Below the pieces are notes generated by a model. The model was not told the DNA's origin, made no database searches, and was given only the letters and a program-made list of their open reading frames with translations. The position numbers and the translations under genes were made by a program. 64,000 nt of DNA from JACVRW01 sp963728155 (GTDB lineage: Bacteria > Actinomycetota > Thermoleophilia > Solirubrobacterales > Thermoleophilaceae), in NCBI GenBank assembly GCA_963728155.1, contig CAVSJF010000004.1:62001-126000 (forward strand), in the 5' to 3' direction. This document shows, in pieces, positions 44,837 through 53,942 of this stretch (positions are counted from its first letter, which is position 1; the number at the start of each line of letters is the position of its first letter).

Positions 44837-45402
44837 GTCTTCAGCTTCTCCACGTACTTGGCCAACACGTCCACCTCCAGGTTGACGGCGGTGCCGGGCT
44901 CGGCCTTCCCCAGAGTGGTCCGCTCGATCGTCTCCGGGATGAGCGACACCTCGAACGCCTCGTCGTCGACCCCACTCACCGTCAGCGACACGCCGTCGAC
45001 GGCGATCGAGCCCTTCTCGACGACGTAGCGCAGGAGGCCGGGCTCGGCCGCGATGCGCACCACGCGTGAGAAGCCCTCGTCGCGCGTCCGGGCAACGGTG
45101 CCGACGGCGTCGACGTGGCCCTGGACCACGTGGCCGCCGAGTCGGTCCCCGGCGCGCAACGGCAGCTCGAGGTTGACCTCGCTGCCCCGACCCAGCGGCC
45201 CCAGCGAGGAGCGACGCAGGGTCTCGGGCATCACGTCGGCGGCGAATGAGGACGCGTCGGGATCGACCGCGGTCAGGCACACCCCGTTCACGGCCACCGA
45301 ATCCCCCGGCGCGAGCTCGCCGGCGAGGTTTGTCTCCACCTCGAGCCGCCCGTCGCGCAGCGCGCGCACCGTTCCCTTGTCGGCCACCAGCCCGGTGAAC
45401 AT
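44833..45402 (-). CDS. ribE: Riboflavin synthase alpha chain
   Basis: Trimeric enzyme that dismutates lumazine to riboflavin; 189 residues with two similar barrel halves. Start MFTGLVADKGTVRAL at ATG 45402; each half has a matching motif (AVNGVCLTAV and AVDGVSLTVS), plus GGHVVQGHVDAVG. Its ATG shares a base with the ribD stop (TGATG). Confidence 0.95.
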   Translation of the reverse strand: MFTGLVADKGTVRALRDGRLEVETNLAGELAPGDSVAVNGVCLTAVDPDASSFAADVMPETLRRSSLGPLGRGSEVNLELPLRAGDRLGGHVVQGHVDAVGTVARTRDEGFSRVVRIAAEPGLLRYVVEKGSIAVDGVSLTVSGVDDEAFEVSLIPETIERTTLGKAEPGTAVNLEVDVLAKYVEKLKT

Positions 45403-46526
45403 CACCACTCCTTGAGCCGGGCGATGATCAGGACGTCGTCCTCGATGCGGTCGACCTCTACGTGCAGGGCGCGCGGCGCGGCGGCGATCAACCCGACCCC
45501 CATCCCCTCGACCGCGGTGCGGGCTCCTCGGCCGCCACTCAGGATCGGGGCTACGAACATGCGCGCCTCATCGATCTCGTCGGCCTCGAGGAAGGCTCCG
45601 GCGAGGCGCGGACCGCCCTCGAGCAACAGGGACTGCACGTCGCGCGCGCCCAGCTCGTCGAGCGCGCTGGCCACCCGTGCTCCCTCATTGGCCCCGGTGG
45701 CCACGATCACGTCCACCCCCGCGGACTCGAGCGACTGCATCGAGGTGCGCGACGCCGCGCGCGAGCACACCACGGTCACGGGAACCTCGCTCACGCCGCG
45801 CACGAGCTGGGAGTCCAGCGGCAGGCGGGCCTCGGAGTCGAAGATCACTCGCCGCGGCTGGTGGGCCACCCCCTCGACACGGGCGGTCAGCCGGGGATCG
45901 TCGACCAGCGCGGTTCCGATCCCCACGGCCACCGCATCGGACTCCGCGCGCCAGCGATGGGCGCGCGCCCGCGAGAGCTTGCCGGATATCCACTGGGAGT
46001 CCCCGGTGCGCGTGACCACCTTGCCGTCGAGGGTCATGGCCGACTTGAAGATCACGAGCGGCCGCCCGCAGCGCGCATGCTTTCGGAAGGGTTGGTTGAG
46101 CAACCGCGCCTGCGTGGACACGGCGCCGTTCACCCACACCACGTCGACGCCCTCGTCGCGCAGGATCCCGGGGCCGCGCCCCGCCGCCTTGAGGGTGGGG
46201 TCCTCCGAGGCGATCACCACGCACGCGATGCCCGCCTCGATGATCGCGTCGGTGCAGGGCGGCGTGCGGCCCTGGTGGCAACACGGCTCGAGCGACACGT
46301 ACATGGTCGCTCCGGCCGGATCCTCCTCGCAGGCCGCGATCGCCATGCGCTCGGCGTGGGCCTGGCCGGGGGGCTGGGTGACCCCCTCGCCGATCACGCG
46401 ACCGCCCTTCACGATCACCGCGCCGACGATCGGGTTGGGGCTCGTCTGCCCGCGAACCTGGTGCGCGAGCTCGATGGCTCTGAGGAGATGCGGGGTGCTG
46501 TCAGACACGGTTGACTCTGTAGTCAA
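45402..46526 (-). CDS. ribD: Bifunctional RibD: pyrimidine deaminase / reductase
   Basis: Deaminates and reduces the pyrimidine intermediate of riboflavin; 374 residues. The deaminase half has the zinc site HAERMAIAACEEDP and SLEPCCHQGRTPPCTDAI. The reductase half has VIFKSAMTLDGKVVTRTGDSQWI and LLLEGGPRLAGAFLE. The longest start is TTG 46526, with GTG 46508 as an alternative. It is the first gene of ribD-ribE-ribBA-ribH-ltaE. Only 50 bases separate it from a divergent gene, and no FMN riboswitch is seen. Confidence 0.94.
   Translation of the reverse strand: MTTESTVSDSTPHLLRAIELAHQVRGQTSPNPIVGAVIVKGGRVIGEGVTQPPGQAHAERMAIAACEEDPAGATMYVSLEPCCHQGRTPPCTDAIIEAGIACVVIASEDPTLKAAGRGPGILRDEGVDVVWVNGAVSTQARLLNQPFRKHARCGRPLVIFKSAMTLDGKVVTRTGDSQWISGKLSRARAHRWRAESDAVAVGIGTALVDDPRLTARVEGVAHQPRRVIFDSEARLPLDSQLVRGVSEVPVTVVCSRAASRTSMQSLESAGVDVIVATGANEGARVASALDELGARDVQSLLLEGGPRLAGAFLEADEIDEARMFVAPILSGGRGARTAVEGMGVGLIAAAPRALHVEVDRIEDDVLIIARLKEW
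46511..46526. promoter_or_regulatory. Perfect inverted repeat over the ribD 5' end
   Basis: TTGACT-CTGT-AGTCAA is a 6+4+6 perfect inverted repeat lying exactly on the possible TTG start of ribD. It could be an operator for the rib operon or a small start-site hairpin in the message. If it is an operator, the true start would be the GTG at 46508. Confidence 0.35.
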
Positions 46527-46538
46527 AGATACCCGTCA

Positions 46539-46561
46539 CCTGCCGGCCCGCGGACGGCAGG
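46539..46561. promoter_or_regulatory. Second inverted repeat in the ribD / glycosyltransferase gap
   Basis: CCTGCCG at 46539-46545 and CGGCAGG at 46555-46561 are perfect 7-base inverted repeats with a 9-base spacer, in the 50-base gap between divergent ribD and the plus-strand glycosyltransferase gene. It could be an operator or a hairpin in either 5' leader. There is no following T tract, so it is not a terminator. Confidence 0.35.
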
Positions 46562-46576
46562 CTAGCTTTCGCCCGC

Positions 46577-48337
46577 GTGCACCGCCTCGTCCTGGCGCTG
46601 ATCCTCGTGGCCGGCCTCGCCCTGCGGGTCTGGAACAACGATTACGGCCTTCCGTTCGTCTATTCGATCGACGAGGCATCGCACTTCACGAGCCGCGCCG
46701 TGGAGATGTTCAGGGAGGGAATCGACCCCGGCTACTACCAGAACCCCGCGGCCTACACCTACCTCGTCCACGGGATGCTGCGCGTGCTCTACGGGCCACT
46801 CGGATCGGTGTTCGACCTGCCGTTCGGCAACGTGACCGACCAATTCGACAAGGACCCCGGCGAGATGTGGGTGGCAGCCCGCACCCTGGCCGCCGTGCTG
46901 TGCATGGGCGGGGTGCTGGCGGCCTACTTCACCGCAAAGCGGCTGTGGGGGGCGCGCGAGGGCGTGGTGGCCGCCGCCGTGCTCGCCTTCGCCTTTCTGC
47001 CCGTGGCCTACTCGCGAGTGGCGGTCACCGACGTGGGCTCGCTGATCGGCGTTTCGCTGGCCGTGCTGTTCGCGGTGCGCGCGCACGAGGACGAGCGCCG
47101 CCGCTGGTGGGCGCTGGCCGGCGCGGCGGTGGGGTTGGCCGCCGCCTTCAAGTACACGGCCGGCCTCGCGGTGCTGCCTCTGCTCGTGGCCGCCCTCGCC
47201 CGCCCCGGGCTCAAGCGCGTGGCGGGACTGGCGCTCGCCGCGGTGGCCGCCGTGGTCGTGTTCGCCCTGCTGAACCCGTACCTGCTCACGTCGTTCGGGG
47301 ACTGGTGGACCGACCTGCGCGACCAGGCCGACGTGGCGGCCAACGACCCCAAGCCCGGCCAGCAGTCCGGCGGGCTGGCCTACTACCTGGAGAGCCTGAC
47401 GTGGGGACTCGGCTGGGCCGGCCTCTTCGCCGCGCTCGCCGGAGCCGTGCTGCTGGCCCGGCGCGACCTGGTGCGGGCGCTGATGCTGATCTCCGTGCCG
47501 CTGGCCCTGTTCGCCTACCTGGCGCTGCAGTCGCGCTACTTCGGCCGTTGGCTCCTGCCCGCCTACCCCGCGCTGGCGCTGCTGGCCGCCTACGCGATCG
47601 CCCGGGCGGTCGAGTTGCTGCCGCGGCGCCCGGCCCTGCGCGCCGCGGCCGCCGCCGCGCTCACGCTGGTGGTGCTCGCCCAGCCGCTCGTCGCCGACAT
47701 ACGCAGCGGCCGGGCGCTGGGCCGCGAGGACACGCTGAGCCAGGCCCGCGACTTTCTCGATGCGCGCTTCGCACCGGGCCTGCGCGTGTCGATCGAGCCG
47801 GCGATCCCCGGCCGCTACTTCCGCTCCAACCCCGAGGGCACCGCGCCGCCCTGGCTGTCGCGCTGCGCGCAGCGGGCGGGCTGGACCGAGCCGGGCTGGT
47901 CGTACGAGGCCGCGGGCGGGCGCCGTGTCTGCGCCCAATTCAAGCCCGGCCTGTTCGTGCGGCCCGACGGCGGGGTGCGGGCCTCGGCCTACGGGGCCGT
48001 GCTGGGGCCCGATGTGATCGACGACCTGCGCCTGTACGGCTACTGCCACGTGATGACGGTCAACGTGGTGCGCGAGCGGGCCGAGCGCGACCCGCAGGCG
48101 CGGGCGTACTACGACCGCCTCGAAGCGGAAGCGACGCTGTTGCGCGAGTTCAGCCCCTACCGCGAGGGCGCCGATCCCGTGCCGTTCGACTTCGACCTCT
48201 CGTACAACCTCTACCCGGCGGCCTACGAGCGGCCCGGGCCGACGGTGCGCGTGTACCGACTGGACGACTGCCGCCAGGCCTACGGGCCCCCGCTGATCCG
48301 CATCCCCAAGGCGCGGGAGCCCGAGCCCTTCTCCTAA
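46577..48337 (+). CDS. Polytopic glycosyltransferase, GT39/ArnT-like
   Basis: A 586-residue membrane protein with about ten hydrophobic helices in residues 1-390 (for example VLALILVAGLALRVW at the N-terminus and LAALAGAVLLARRDL later) and a soluble C-terminal 190 residues. The acidic motif YSIDEASHF in the first external loop corresponds to the Asp-Glu used by polyprenyl-phosphate-sugar glycosyltransferases (PMT/ArnT clan). It probably adds a sugar to a protein or glycan on the outer face of the membrane. Its stop overlaps the convergent GH6 stop. It marks the left edge of the glycan region. Confidence 0.8.
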   Translation: MHRLVLALILVAGLALRVWNNDYGLPFVYSIDEASHFTSRAVEMFREGIDPGYYQNPAAYTYLVHGMLRVLYGPLGSVFDLPFGNVTDQFDKDPGEMWVAARTLAAVLCMGGVLAAYFTAKRLWGAREGVVAAAVLAFAFLPVAYSRVAVTDVGSLIGVSLAVLFAVRAHEDERRRWWALAGAAVGLAAAFKYTAGLAVLPLLVAALARPGLKRVAGLALAAVAAVVVFALLNPYLLTSFGDWWTDLRDQADVAANDPKPGQQSGGLAYYLESLTWGLGWAGLFAALAGAVLLARRDLVRALMLISVPLALFAYLALQSRYFGRWLLPAYPALALLAAYAIARAVELLPRRPALRAAAAAALTLVVLAQPLVADIRSGRALGREDTLSQARDFLDARFAPGLRVSIEPAIPGRYFRSNPEGTAPPWLSRCAQRAGWTEPGWSYEAAGGRRVCAQFKPGLFVRPDGGVRASAYGAVLGPDVIDDLRLYGYCHVMTVNVVRERAERDPQARAYYDRLEAEATLLREFSPYREGADPVPFDFDLSYNLYPAAYERPGPTVRVYRLDDCRQAYGPPLIRIPKAREPEPFS

Positions 48338-49600
48338 TCGAAGGCGCCGAGGTCCCGCAGCGAATAGCGCTTGTAGTGGCCGAACCTCGTGCCCGCGGGC
48401 GGGCCCTCCCAGTTGGTCGCGTAACGGGCGTACATCAGCGCGCGGTCGGGCCACCAGGAGCCCACCGGCAGCGGCCCGCCGTTGCAGGAGCCCGCCGAGT
48501 AGCCGGGGCGGTTGACGTACATGTAGGCGTCCACCTTCGGGTGCGACGTGACCGTGGTGGGCGGAGTGCCCAGGCCGCGCAGCCCGGGGTGGCACCACAC
48601 GTTGATGCGCCGCCAGCTGTTCTGCGCGCGGTTGATGTAGTGCAGCGGGCCACGCCCGTTGTAGCTCGTGCTGATGATGAAGGGCTTGCCGCCCACCCGG
48701 CGCGAGAGCTCGAGCCCGTGGAGGATGTTGTTGCGCGTCCAGTCGTGGTGGGTCACGTTGAGCACGAATCCGCGCACCTTGTGGATCCCGATCTTCCGCA
48801 GCTGCTTCGCGGTGCGCTTCGCCGGCTCCCAGTCCGAGGCGCCCGCCTCGAGGTAGATCGTGGCGTTGGGGAGCTGTGACAACACCTCCACGCCGTGGGC
48901 GAGCACCCGCAGCCGATCATCGCGGCGGTGTGGGGCCAGGCAGTCGACCGTGCCCAGCGAGTCGGGCTCGAAGGCGATCACCACACGCGCGTCGCCGACC
49001 ACGTCGGCGAAGTTGTCGTACCACTTCATCGTGCGCCGGTCCTCCCGCGCGCCGCCGGCGAGATAGCTGCCGGTGCACTCGTTGCCCCGGTGGCGCATCA
49101 CGGCCATCAGCGGAACGGAGCCGGGCTGGTCGCACTGCACCCGGTTGAGGAAGCCACGCACCTTCTTGCGCATGCGGGGCTGCGTGAAGGCCCCGAACCA
49201 GCGAAAGCGGGGCTCACGAGCCAGCTTCCAGATGGTGTTCGCCTTCCCGGTCCGCCCGGTGCGCATCCACTTGCGCCACGACATGTAGGCCGGCTCCATG
49301 CGATCCACGAAGTACCTGGTGCCCACGAGCGGGTTGGGGGCAGCGGGGTCGACCCCCCGGAGGTCGAGGTCACGCGGGTACTGCTGGGGCGGCGGGGGGT
49401 TGTCCCGTACGCACTCGGCCCAGTCCTCGGGGTACTCGCCCACCGGCCCCGGCGGGACGCTCTGGGGCGGCAGGGCAAACTCGGGGGGCACGAGCGGCCC
49501 CTCAGGGTAGGCGGGCGGCAACGGCTCCTGAGCCGCGCGCGGCTGACGCGCCGGTGAGCGCGGCCAGCAGGGCAAGGAAGATCGCGGCTGATCGGGTCAT
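48334..49600 (-). CDS. Secreted glycoside hydrolase family 6 (cellulase-like), frame interrupted in signal region
   Basis: Family 6 endoglucanase/cellobiohydrolase-type hydrolase. ATG at 49600 follows GAGAGG and begins a Sec signal (MTRSAAIFLALLAALTGASA). The mature frame (EPLPPAYPEGPLVPP onward) is offset. Deleting one base, or adding two, in the CG run at 49533-49541 joins them. The catalytic core has VPLMAVMRHRGNECTGSYLAGG, YDNFADVVGDARVVIAFEPDSLG (catalytic Asp), ATIYLEAGASDW and a C-terminal NRPGYSAGSCNGG. No cellulose-binding module is attached. It lies in the glycan region and may trim a self-made polymer. Confidence 0.85.
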
Positions 49601-49691
49601 CCTCTCTCTGTATCGGCATGAATTAGCAGCTGGATCATGTGCCTGCGCGCCCGCTGGACCAGATTGCCGGTCAGCTACCCTCCGCGCCCGT

Positions 49692-51143
49692 ATGCGCATG
49701 AGCCGCCGCCGGTTCCTCCAAGCAGGCGCCGCGGGAGCGGCGGGCGCGACGCTGCTCGCGAACGCCGCATGCTCGATGGAGGAGAGCGGCTCCCCCGAGC
49801 AGCTGAACGTGTTGCTGTTGATCGTGGACAGCCTACGGCCCGACCACGTGGGCGCCTACGGCTCGCCCGTCAGAACCCCGCACGTCGACGAGCTCTGCGG
49901 CCGCGGCCTGCGCTTCGAGCGCGCCTTTCCCGAGGCAATGGTGACCATCCCCGCCCGGCGGTCGATCTTCACCTCGCGGCGCATATTCCCGTTCCGCGAT
50001 TTCGTTCCCAACAAGGAGCTCGGTGAGAGCCCCGGCTGGCTTCCGATCGAGGAGCCCGAGCGGACCTTCACCAGCGAATTCCGTCGCCGCGGCTACTGGA
50101 CGGCGCAGGTGTCCGACAACCCCCACCTCGGCTTCACCAAGGCCTACGAGCCGTTTCGCAGGAGCTTCAGCCACTGGAAGTCAGTCGTGGGTCAATCCGG
50201 CTTCTACCGACCGCCCGAGAGCATTCCGCTGAAGACCGTGTACCACTGGCTGCCGGAGCCCCTGCGCGACGAGCGTTACATCCCCGGCATGCGCAAGTAC
50301 CTGGCCAACTCGGGCGGCGGGGTCAACGAGGAGGAGACCTGCGCGGCACGGGTGTTCAAGGAGGCCCGTGCACATCTCGAGGAGGCTCGCCTGCGCCAGC
50401 CCTTCTGCCTGACGGTGGACTGCTTCGATCCGCACGAGCCCTGGAGCCCGCCGCCCAAGTACGTCGACATGTACAAGGACCCGGACTACGAGGGCCCCAA
50501 CATCGGGGTGACCAAGTACGGCTTCGCCCGGAACTTCACTCCCGAGCAGATCCGCCACCTGAAGGCGATCTACGCCGCCGAGGTCACGCTCACCGACACC
50601 TGGCTCGGCCACTTCATGGAGGGCTTCTACGAGATGGGCCTCGACCGCAACACGGTGATCGTGATGCTGTCCGACCACGGCTACCTGCTCGGCGACCGCG
50701 GCTACACCGGCAAGGTCCCCTCGCAGCTGCATCCCGAGCTCGCCCAGGTGCCGTTCGTGATCATCCACCCCGACGGCCGCGCGGCGGGGACCACCAGCCG
50801 ATACTTCGCCTCCACCCACGACGTCGGGCCCACGCTCCTCTCGATGGTCGGCCTACGGGCGCCGGGGTGGATGCAGGGCACCGACCTCTCCCCCACCCTC
50901 GACGGCGGGCAGCCCGCGGAGCGCCGCGACTTCCACTACGGCGGCATGTACAACCGCTTCTTCATCCGCAACGACGACTGGGTCCTGATCGGCGACAACC
51001 GCGGCCAGGAGCGGACGCTGAACGACCTCCAGGCCGACCCCCGCGAGCTCATCAACGTCGTGGAGCGCCGCCCCCAGGTGAGCCGGGAGCTCTACCGCAC
51101 CGTGCTCGACGCGGCCGGCGGGCCACTGCCGTACTACATCTAG
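49692..51143 (+). CDS. Tat-exported sulfatase-superfamily protein with Thr at the formylglycine position
   Basis: A 483-residue exported protein of the alkaline phosphatase/sulfatase fold. The Tat signal is MRMSRRRFLQAGAAGAAGAT, with a possible lipobox NAACS. The metal site begins LLLIVDSLRPDHVGAYG. At the position of C/S-x-P-x-R it reads VTIPARRSIFTSR, so the formylglycine Cys/Ser is Thr. Later metal ligands are in VDCFDPHEPW and VIVMLSDHGYLLGDRG. A Thr nucleophile suggests a phospho- or phosphoethanolamine-type transferase or hydrolase rather than a sulfatase. Confidence 0.85.
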   Translation: MRMSRRRFLQAGAAGAAGATLLANAACSMEESGSPEQLNVLLLIVDSLRPDHVGAYGSPVRTPHVDELCGRGLRFERAFPEAMVTIPARRSIFTSRRIFPFRDFVPNKELGESPGWLPIEEPERTFTSEFRRRGYWTAQVSDNPHLGFTKAYEPFRRSFSHWKSVVGQSGFYRPPESIPLKTVYHWLPEPLRDERYIPGMRKYLANSGGGVNEEETCAARVFKEARAHLEEARLRQPFCLTVDCFDPHEPWSPPPKYVDMYKDPDYEGPNIGVTKYGFARNFTPEQIRHLKAIYAAEVTLTDTWLGHFMEGFYEMGLDRNTVIVMLSDHGYLLGDRGYTGKVPSQLHPELAQVPFVIIHPDGRAAGTTSRYFASTHDVGPTLLSMVGLRAPGWMQGTDLSPTLDGGQPAERRDFHYGGMYNRFFIRNDDWVLIGDNRGQERTLNDLQADPRELINVVERRPQVSRELYRTVLDAAGGPLPYYI

Positions 51144-51526
51144 TTGCCGCCCGGCAGCCGCTCGCTCAAACGCGCCACCCGCTCGGCCGGACCCTGCAGG
51201 GGCTCAACCGTCTCGCGCACCTCGTTCACCTCGGCCAACACCGCGCGGATCTCCTCGCCCAGCGCGTCCACCTTGCCGGGCAGCTTCTCGGCGTGCTTGC
51301 GGTTGGCCACCAGCTCGGGATGCAGCTTCTCGACGCCCGCGATCTGCGCTTCCAGGTGCGGGCGCAAGGTGCGCTCGAGGTCATTGGGCAGGCGCTCGAT
51401 CCGGGCGTCGAGCTCAGCGAGCCGGTAGTCGACCTCGGCCAGGCGCTCGTCGAGCAGGCGCTCGATGTTGGCCACCGAGCGCAGGGCGGCGACCAGGTCG
51501 TTGGGCAGAGCCAGTGGGTTCAGCAT
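51140..51526 (-). CDS. Small coiled-coil protein, 128 residues
   Basis: From ATG 51526 (MLNPLALPNDLVAALRSVAN) most of the sequence forms a heptad coiled coil rich in Leu, Glu, Arg and Val (LLDERLAEVDYRLAELDARI; KVDALGEEIRAVLAEVNEV). No signal peptide or membrane helix is visible. The family is unknown to me. Its TAG stop shares CTAG with the convergent sulfatase gene. Confidence 0.7.
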   Translation of the reverse strand: MLNPLALPNDLVAALRSVANIERLLDERLAEVDYRLAELDARIERLPNDLERTLRPHLEAQIAGVEKLHPELVANRKHAEKLPGKVDALGEEIRAVLAEVNEVRETVEPLQGPAERVARLSERLPGGN

Positions 51527-51578
51527 GCTTTCCACCTGCCCTGCCCCGTGGGCCGGCAAGCATTCGCGCGCGCCAGAT

Positions 51579-52415
51579 TCATCCAAGCGCGATGGCGGCA
51601 ACGCCCGCGACCACCAGCAACGCGCCGCTCAGCCGGCGGCCGTCGACCCGCTCGTGCAAGAAGGCGGCGGCCAGGAGGGTCGCGATGACCACGCTCGACT
51701 CGCGCACGGCCGCCACGGGCGCGGCAGCGGCGAGCCGCAGCGCTCCCAGCACCGCGCCGTAGGCGCCCACGATGCAGGCTCCCGCGAGCAGCGCCTCGGG
51801 ACGCAACGCGGCGCGCATCTGTGGTCCGCGCCCACCCAGCGCAAGGGAGGCCGCGTAGACGGCGCTGGCCGGGGCGAGCAAGAGGAACAGGTAGGCCGGC
51901 GCCCGGGCGTGATCCACGCCCTCGGCGTCAACGAGCGTGTAGGCGGCGATCGTCAGGGCGATGGCGAGCCCGAAGACCAGGTCCCGGGGGGCCAGCACGG
52001 CATCCTCGGACGAGCGGCGGGCGCCGACCAGGAAGACGCCACCCGACACCGCGGCCACGCCGATGGCCTGAGTTGCGGAGGCGTGCTCCCCCAGCGCGAG
52101 AGCGCCGAAGATCAGCACCAACACCGGAGCGGTCCCGCGCGATACCGGGTAGATCACGCTGACCTCGCCGCCGGAATAGGCACGGGCAAGCAGCGCCAGG
52201 TAGACGACATGAAGCGCCGCGGACGCCGCGGCGAAGGGCAGGGCAGCGTCCGAGACTCCGCCGGTGGCGAGCGCCACCGGGGCCAGCAGAACCACGCCCG
52301 CCAGGGTCGCAACCGCTGTGGCGGCCTCGCTGTCCTCGGCGCCCGCGAGCAGCACGTTCCAGGTGGCGTGAAGCACGGCGGCGCCAAGCGCCAGTGCGAA
52401 GGCCGAGAGCGGCAC
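51579..52415 (-). CDS. EamA/DMT-family transporter
   Basis: A 278-residue drug/metabolite transporter-type protein with about ten membrane helices in two EamA repeats. The first starts ALGAAVLHATWNVLLAG; the second includes LAIALTIAAYTLVDAEG. Conserved P-V-S-R-G-T (IYPVSRGTAPVLVLIFG) follows the first repeat. GTG at 52415. It lies between the coiled-coil gene and the Glf-like flavoprotein. Substrate unknown; export of a small metabolite is the usual role. Confidence 0.88.
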   Translation of the reverse strand: MPLSAFALALGAAVLHATWNVLLAGAEDSEAATAVATLAGVVLLAPVALATGGVSDAALPFAAASAALHVVYLALLARAYSGGEVSVIYPVSRGTAPVLVLIFGALALGEHASATQAIGVAAVSGGVFLVGARRSSEDAVLAPRDLVFGLAIALTIAAYTLVDAEGVDHARAPAYLFLLLAPASAVYAASLALGGRGPQMRAALRPEALLAGACIVGAYGAVLGALRLAAAAPVAAVRESSVVIATLLAAAFLHERVDGRRLSGALLVVAGVAAIALG

Positions 52416-52436
52416 GGGCCAGCGCTCGCCGGCGGG

Positions 52437-53942
52437 CTAGGAGTGCAGCGGTTCCTTCATGGCCTCGGTCTCAGGGGCCTCGATGTAGGGCTGCTGCTCG
52501 TCCTGCTTCTCCTCCTCGTGGTACACCGACTCGGCGTTGACCGCCCAGATGTCGTGATCGGCGCCGTCCACGAGGTTGTCCACGGCCCGCATCGCGGTGA
52601 GCATGGAGTGGTCGGAGTTGTTGTAGCGGTGCAGGCCGTTGCGGCCGACCTGGATGAAGTTGTCGAGGCCGTCGAGCCACGAGCGGATGGTCAGCACGCG
52701 CTCGGCGTACTCGGAGTCGTAGATCGGATAGGCCTTGGGCACCCGCTCCACGAAGCCGAACTCGAGTTGCTCGCTCTTGGCCAGCCCGAGCTCCTCGAGC
52801 TCGCGCACGCCCAGCTGGACGAGCTTCTCGTCGTCCATCTCCCACAGCTCGTCGCCCTGGAAACAGAAGTACTCGAGTCCCACGCAGGCCTTGGAGGGGT
52901 CGGGCACCATCCAGGGGCTCCACGAGCGGAAGTTCTGGATGCGTCCCACGTGCACCCCAGGCTCGTGGATGTAGATCCAGTTGTCGGGGAAGATGTCCTC
53001 GCCGTTGAGCACAACGGCCACGGTGAGGAAGTCGCGGTAGCGCACGCCCTTGGCGGCGGCCACCACCTCGGAGCGCGGGCGCGGGCTCGCCATCCCGACC
53101 ATGTTGCGCAGCGGAAGCGACGAGACCACGGCCGAGGGCTCGTAGACCGTGTCGCCCACGTGCACGCCGACGCACTTGTCGCCCTCGAAGTCGAGCTGGG
53201 TGACCTTGTGCTCCAGCAGCACCTGACCGCCGAGCGCGCGGATGTCGTCGGTCATCGTCTCCCACATCTGGCCCGGGCCGTAGCGCGGGTAGTTGAACTC
53301 CGAGATCAGTGACTTGATCTTGTTGCCCTTGTTGCCGAAGAAGGCCGACTTGGCCGCCGAGAAGAACGAGAGCCCCTTGATGCGCTGCGCGGCCCACTCG
53401 GCGCGGATCTCCGAGGTGGAGACGCCCCACAGCTTCTCGGTGTAGGACTTGAAGAAGAGGTTGAACAGGCGCTTGCCGAACCGGTTGGACACCCACTGCT
53501 CGAAGGTCTCCTCCTTGCCCTTGGGCTTGATCTGCGCCCAGAAGTAGGAGAGCAGGCAGCGAGTGAGCTCGACGGGGCCGAGCTTCTTGATCACGTCGGG
53601 GCCGCGCAGCGGGTAGTCGAGGAACTTCTTGTTCCAGTAGATGCGCGACATGCGCGGGCGCTTGAGGAACTCCTCCTTCATGATCTCGTGCCAGAGGTCG
53701 TCGACCTCCTTGACCTTGGTGAAGAAGCGATGGCCGCCGAGGTCGAAGCGGTAGCCGTCGCGCACCGCGGTCTTGGCGATCCCGCCCACCTGATCCTCGG
53801 CCTCGAGCACGATCACCGGCAGACCCTTCTTGGCCAGCAGGTATCCCGCGGTCAGGCCGGCGGGTCCTGCGCCGAGAATGACCGTGGGCTTCTCGCGCAT
53901 CTCGGGGCGGGCGATCTCAGTACTGGCAGTTTCGTTGGTCAT
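52437..53942 (-). CDS. FAD-dependent oxidoreductase, UDP-galactopyranose mutase-like
   Basis: A 501-residue flavoprotein. The dinucleotide fingerprint is VILGAGPAGLTAGYLLAKKGL with an Asp/Glu-rich ribose site (VLEAEDQVGGIAK), then YRFDLGGHRFFTKV. The pattern and glycan context suggest a Glf-like sugar mutase or an amine-oxidase-clan enzyme acting on a lipid or sugar. The active-site Arg pair of Glf cannot be assigned from sequence alone. The last 40 residues are acidic. It overlaps the next glycosyltransferase gene by 4 bases. Confidence 0.8.
   Translation of the reverse strand: MTNETASTEIARPEMREKPTVILGAGPAGLTAGYLLAKKGLPVIVLEAEDQVGGIAKTAVRDGYRFDLGGHRFFTKVKEVDDLWHEIMKEEFLKRPRMSRIYWNKKFLDYPLRGPDVIKKLGPVELTRCLLSYFWAQIKPKGKEETFEQWVSNRFGKRLFNLFFKSYTEKLWGVSTSEIRAEWAAQRIKGLSFFSAAKSAFFGNKGNKIKSLISEFNYPRYGPGQMWETMTDDIRALGGQVLLEHKVTQLDFEGDKCVGVHVGDTVYEPSAVVSSLPLRNMVGMASPRPRSEVVAAAKGVRYRDFLTVAVVLNGEDIFPDNWIYIHEPGVHVGRIQNFRSWSPWMVPDPSKACVGLEYFCFQGDELWEMDDEKLVQLGVRELEELGLAKSEQLEFGFVERVPKAYPIYDSEYAERVLTIRSWLDGLDNFIQVGRNGLHRYNNSDHSMLTAMRAVDNLVDGADHDIWAVNAESVYHEEEKQDEQQPYIEAPETEAMKEPLHS

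Noticed and set aside
46527..46576. FMN riboswitch before ribD
   Set aside because: The gap is 50 bases, too short, and none of the conserved RFN helices are present.
45412..48879. A plus-strand frame of over 1100 codons spanning ribD and the glycosyltransferase
   Set aside because: It is antisense to ribD, out of frame with the glycosyltransferase, and has no domain.
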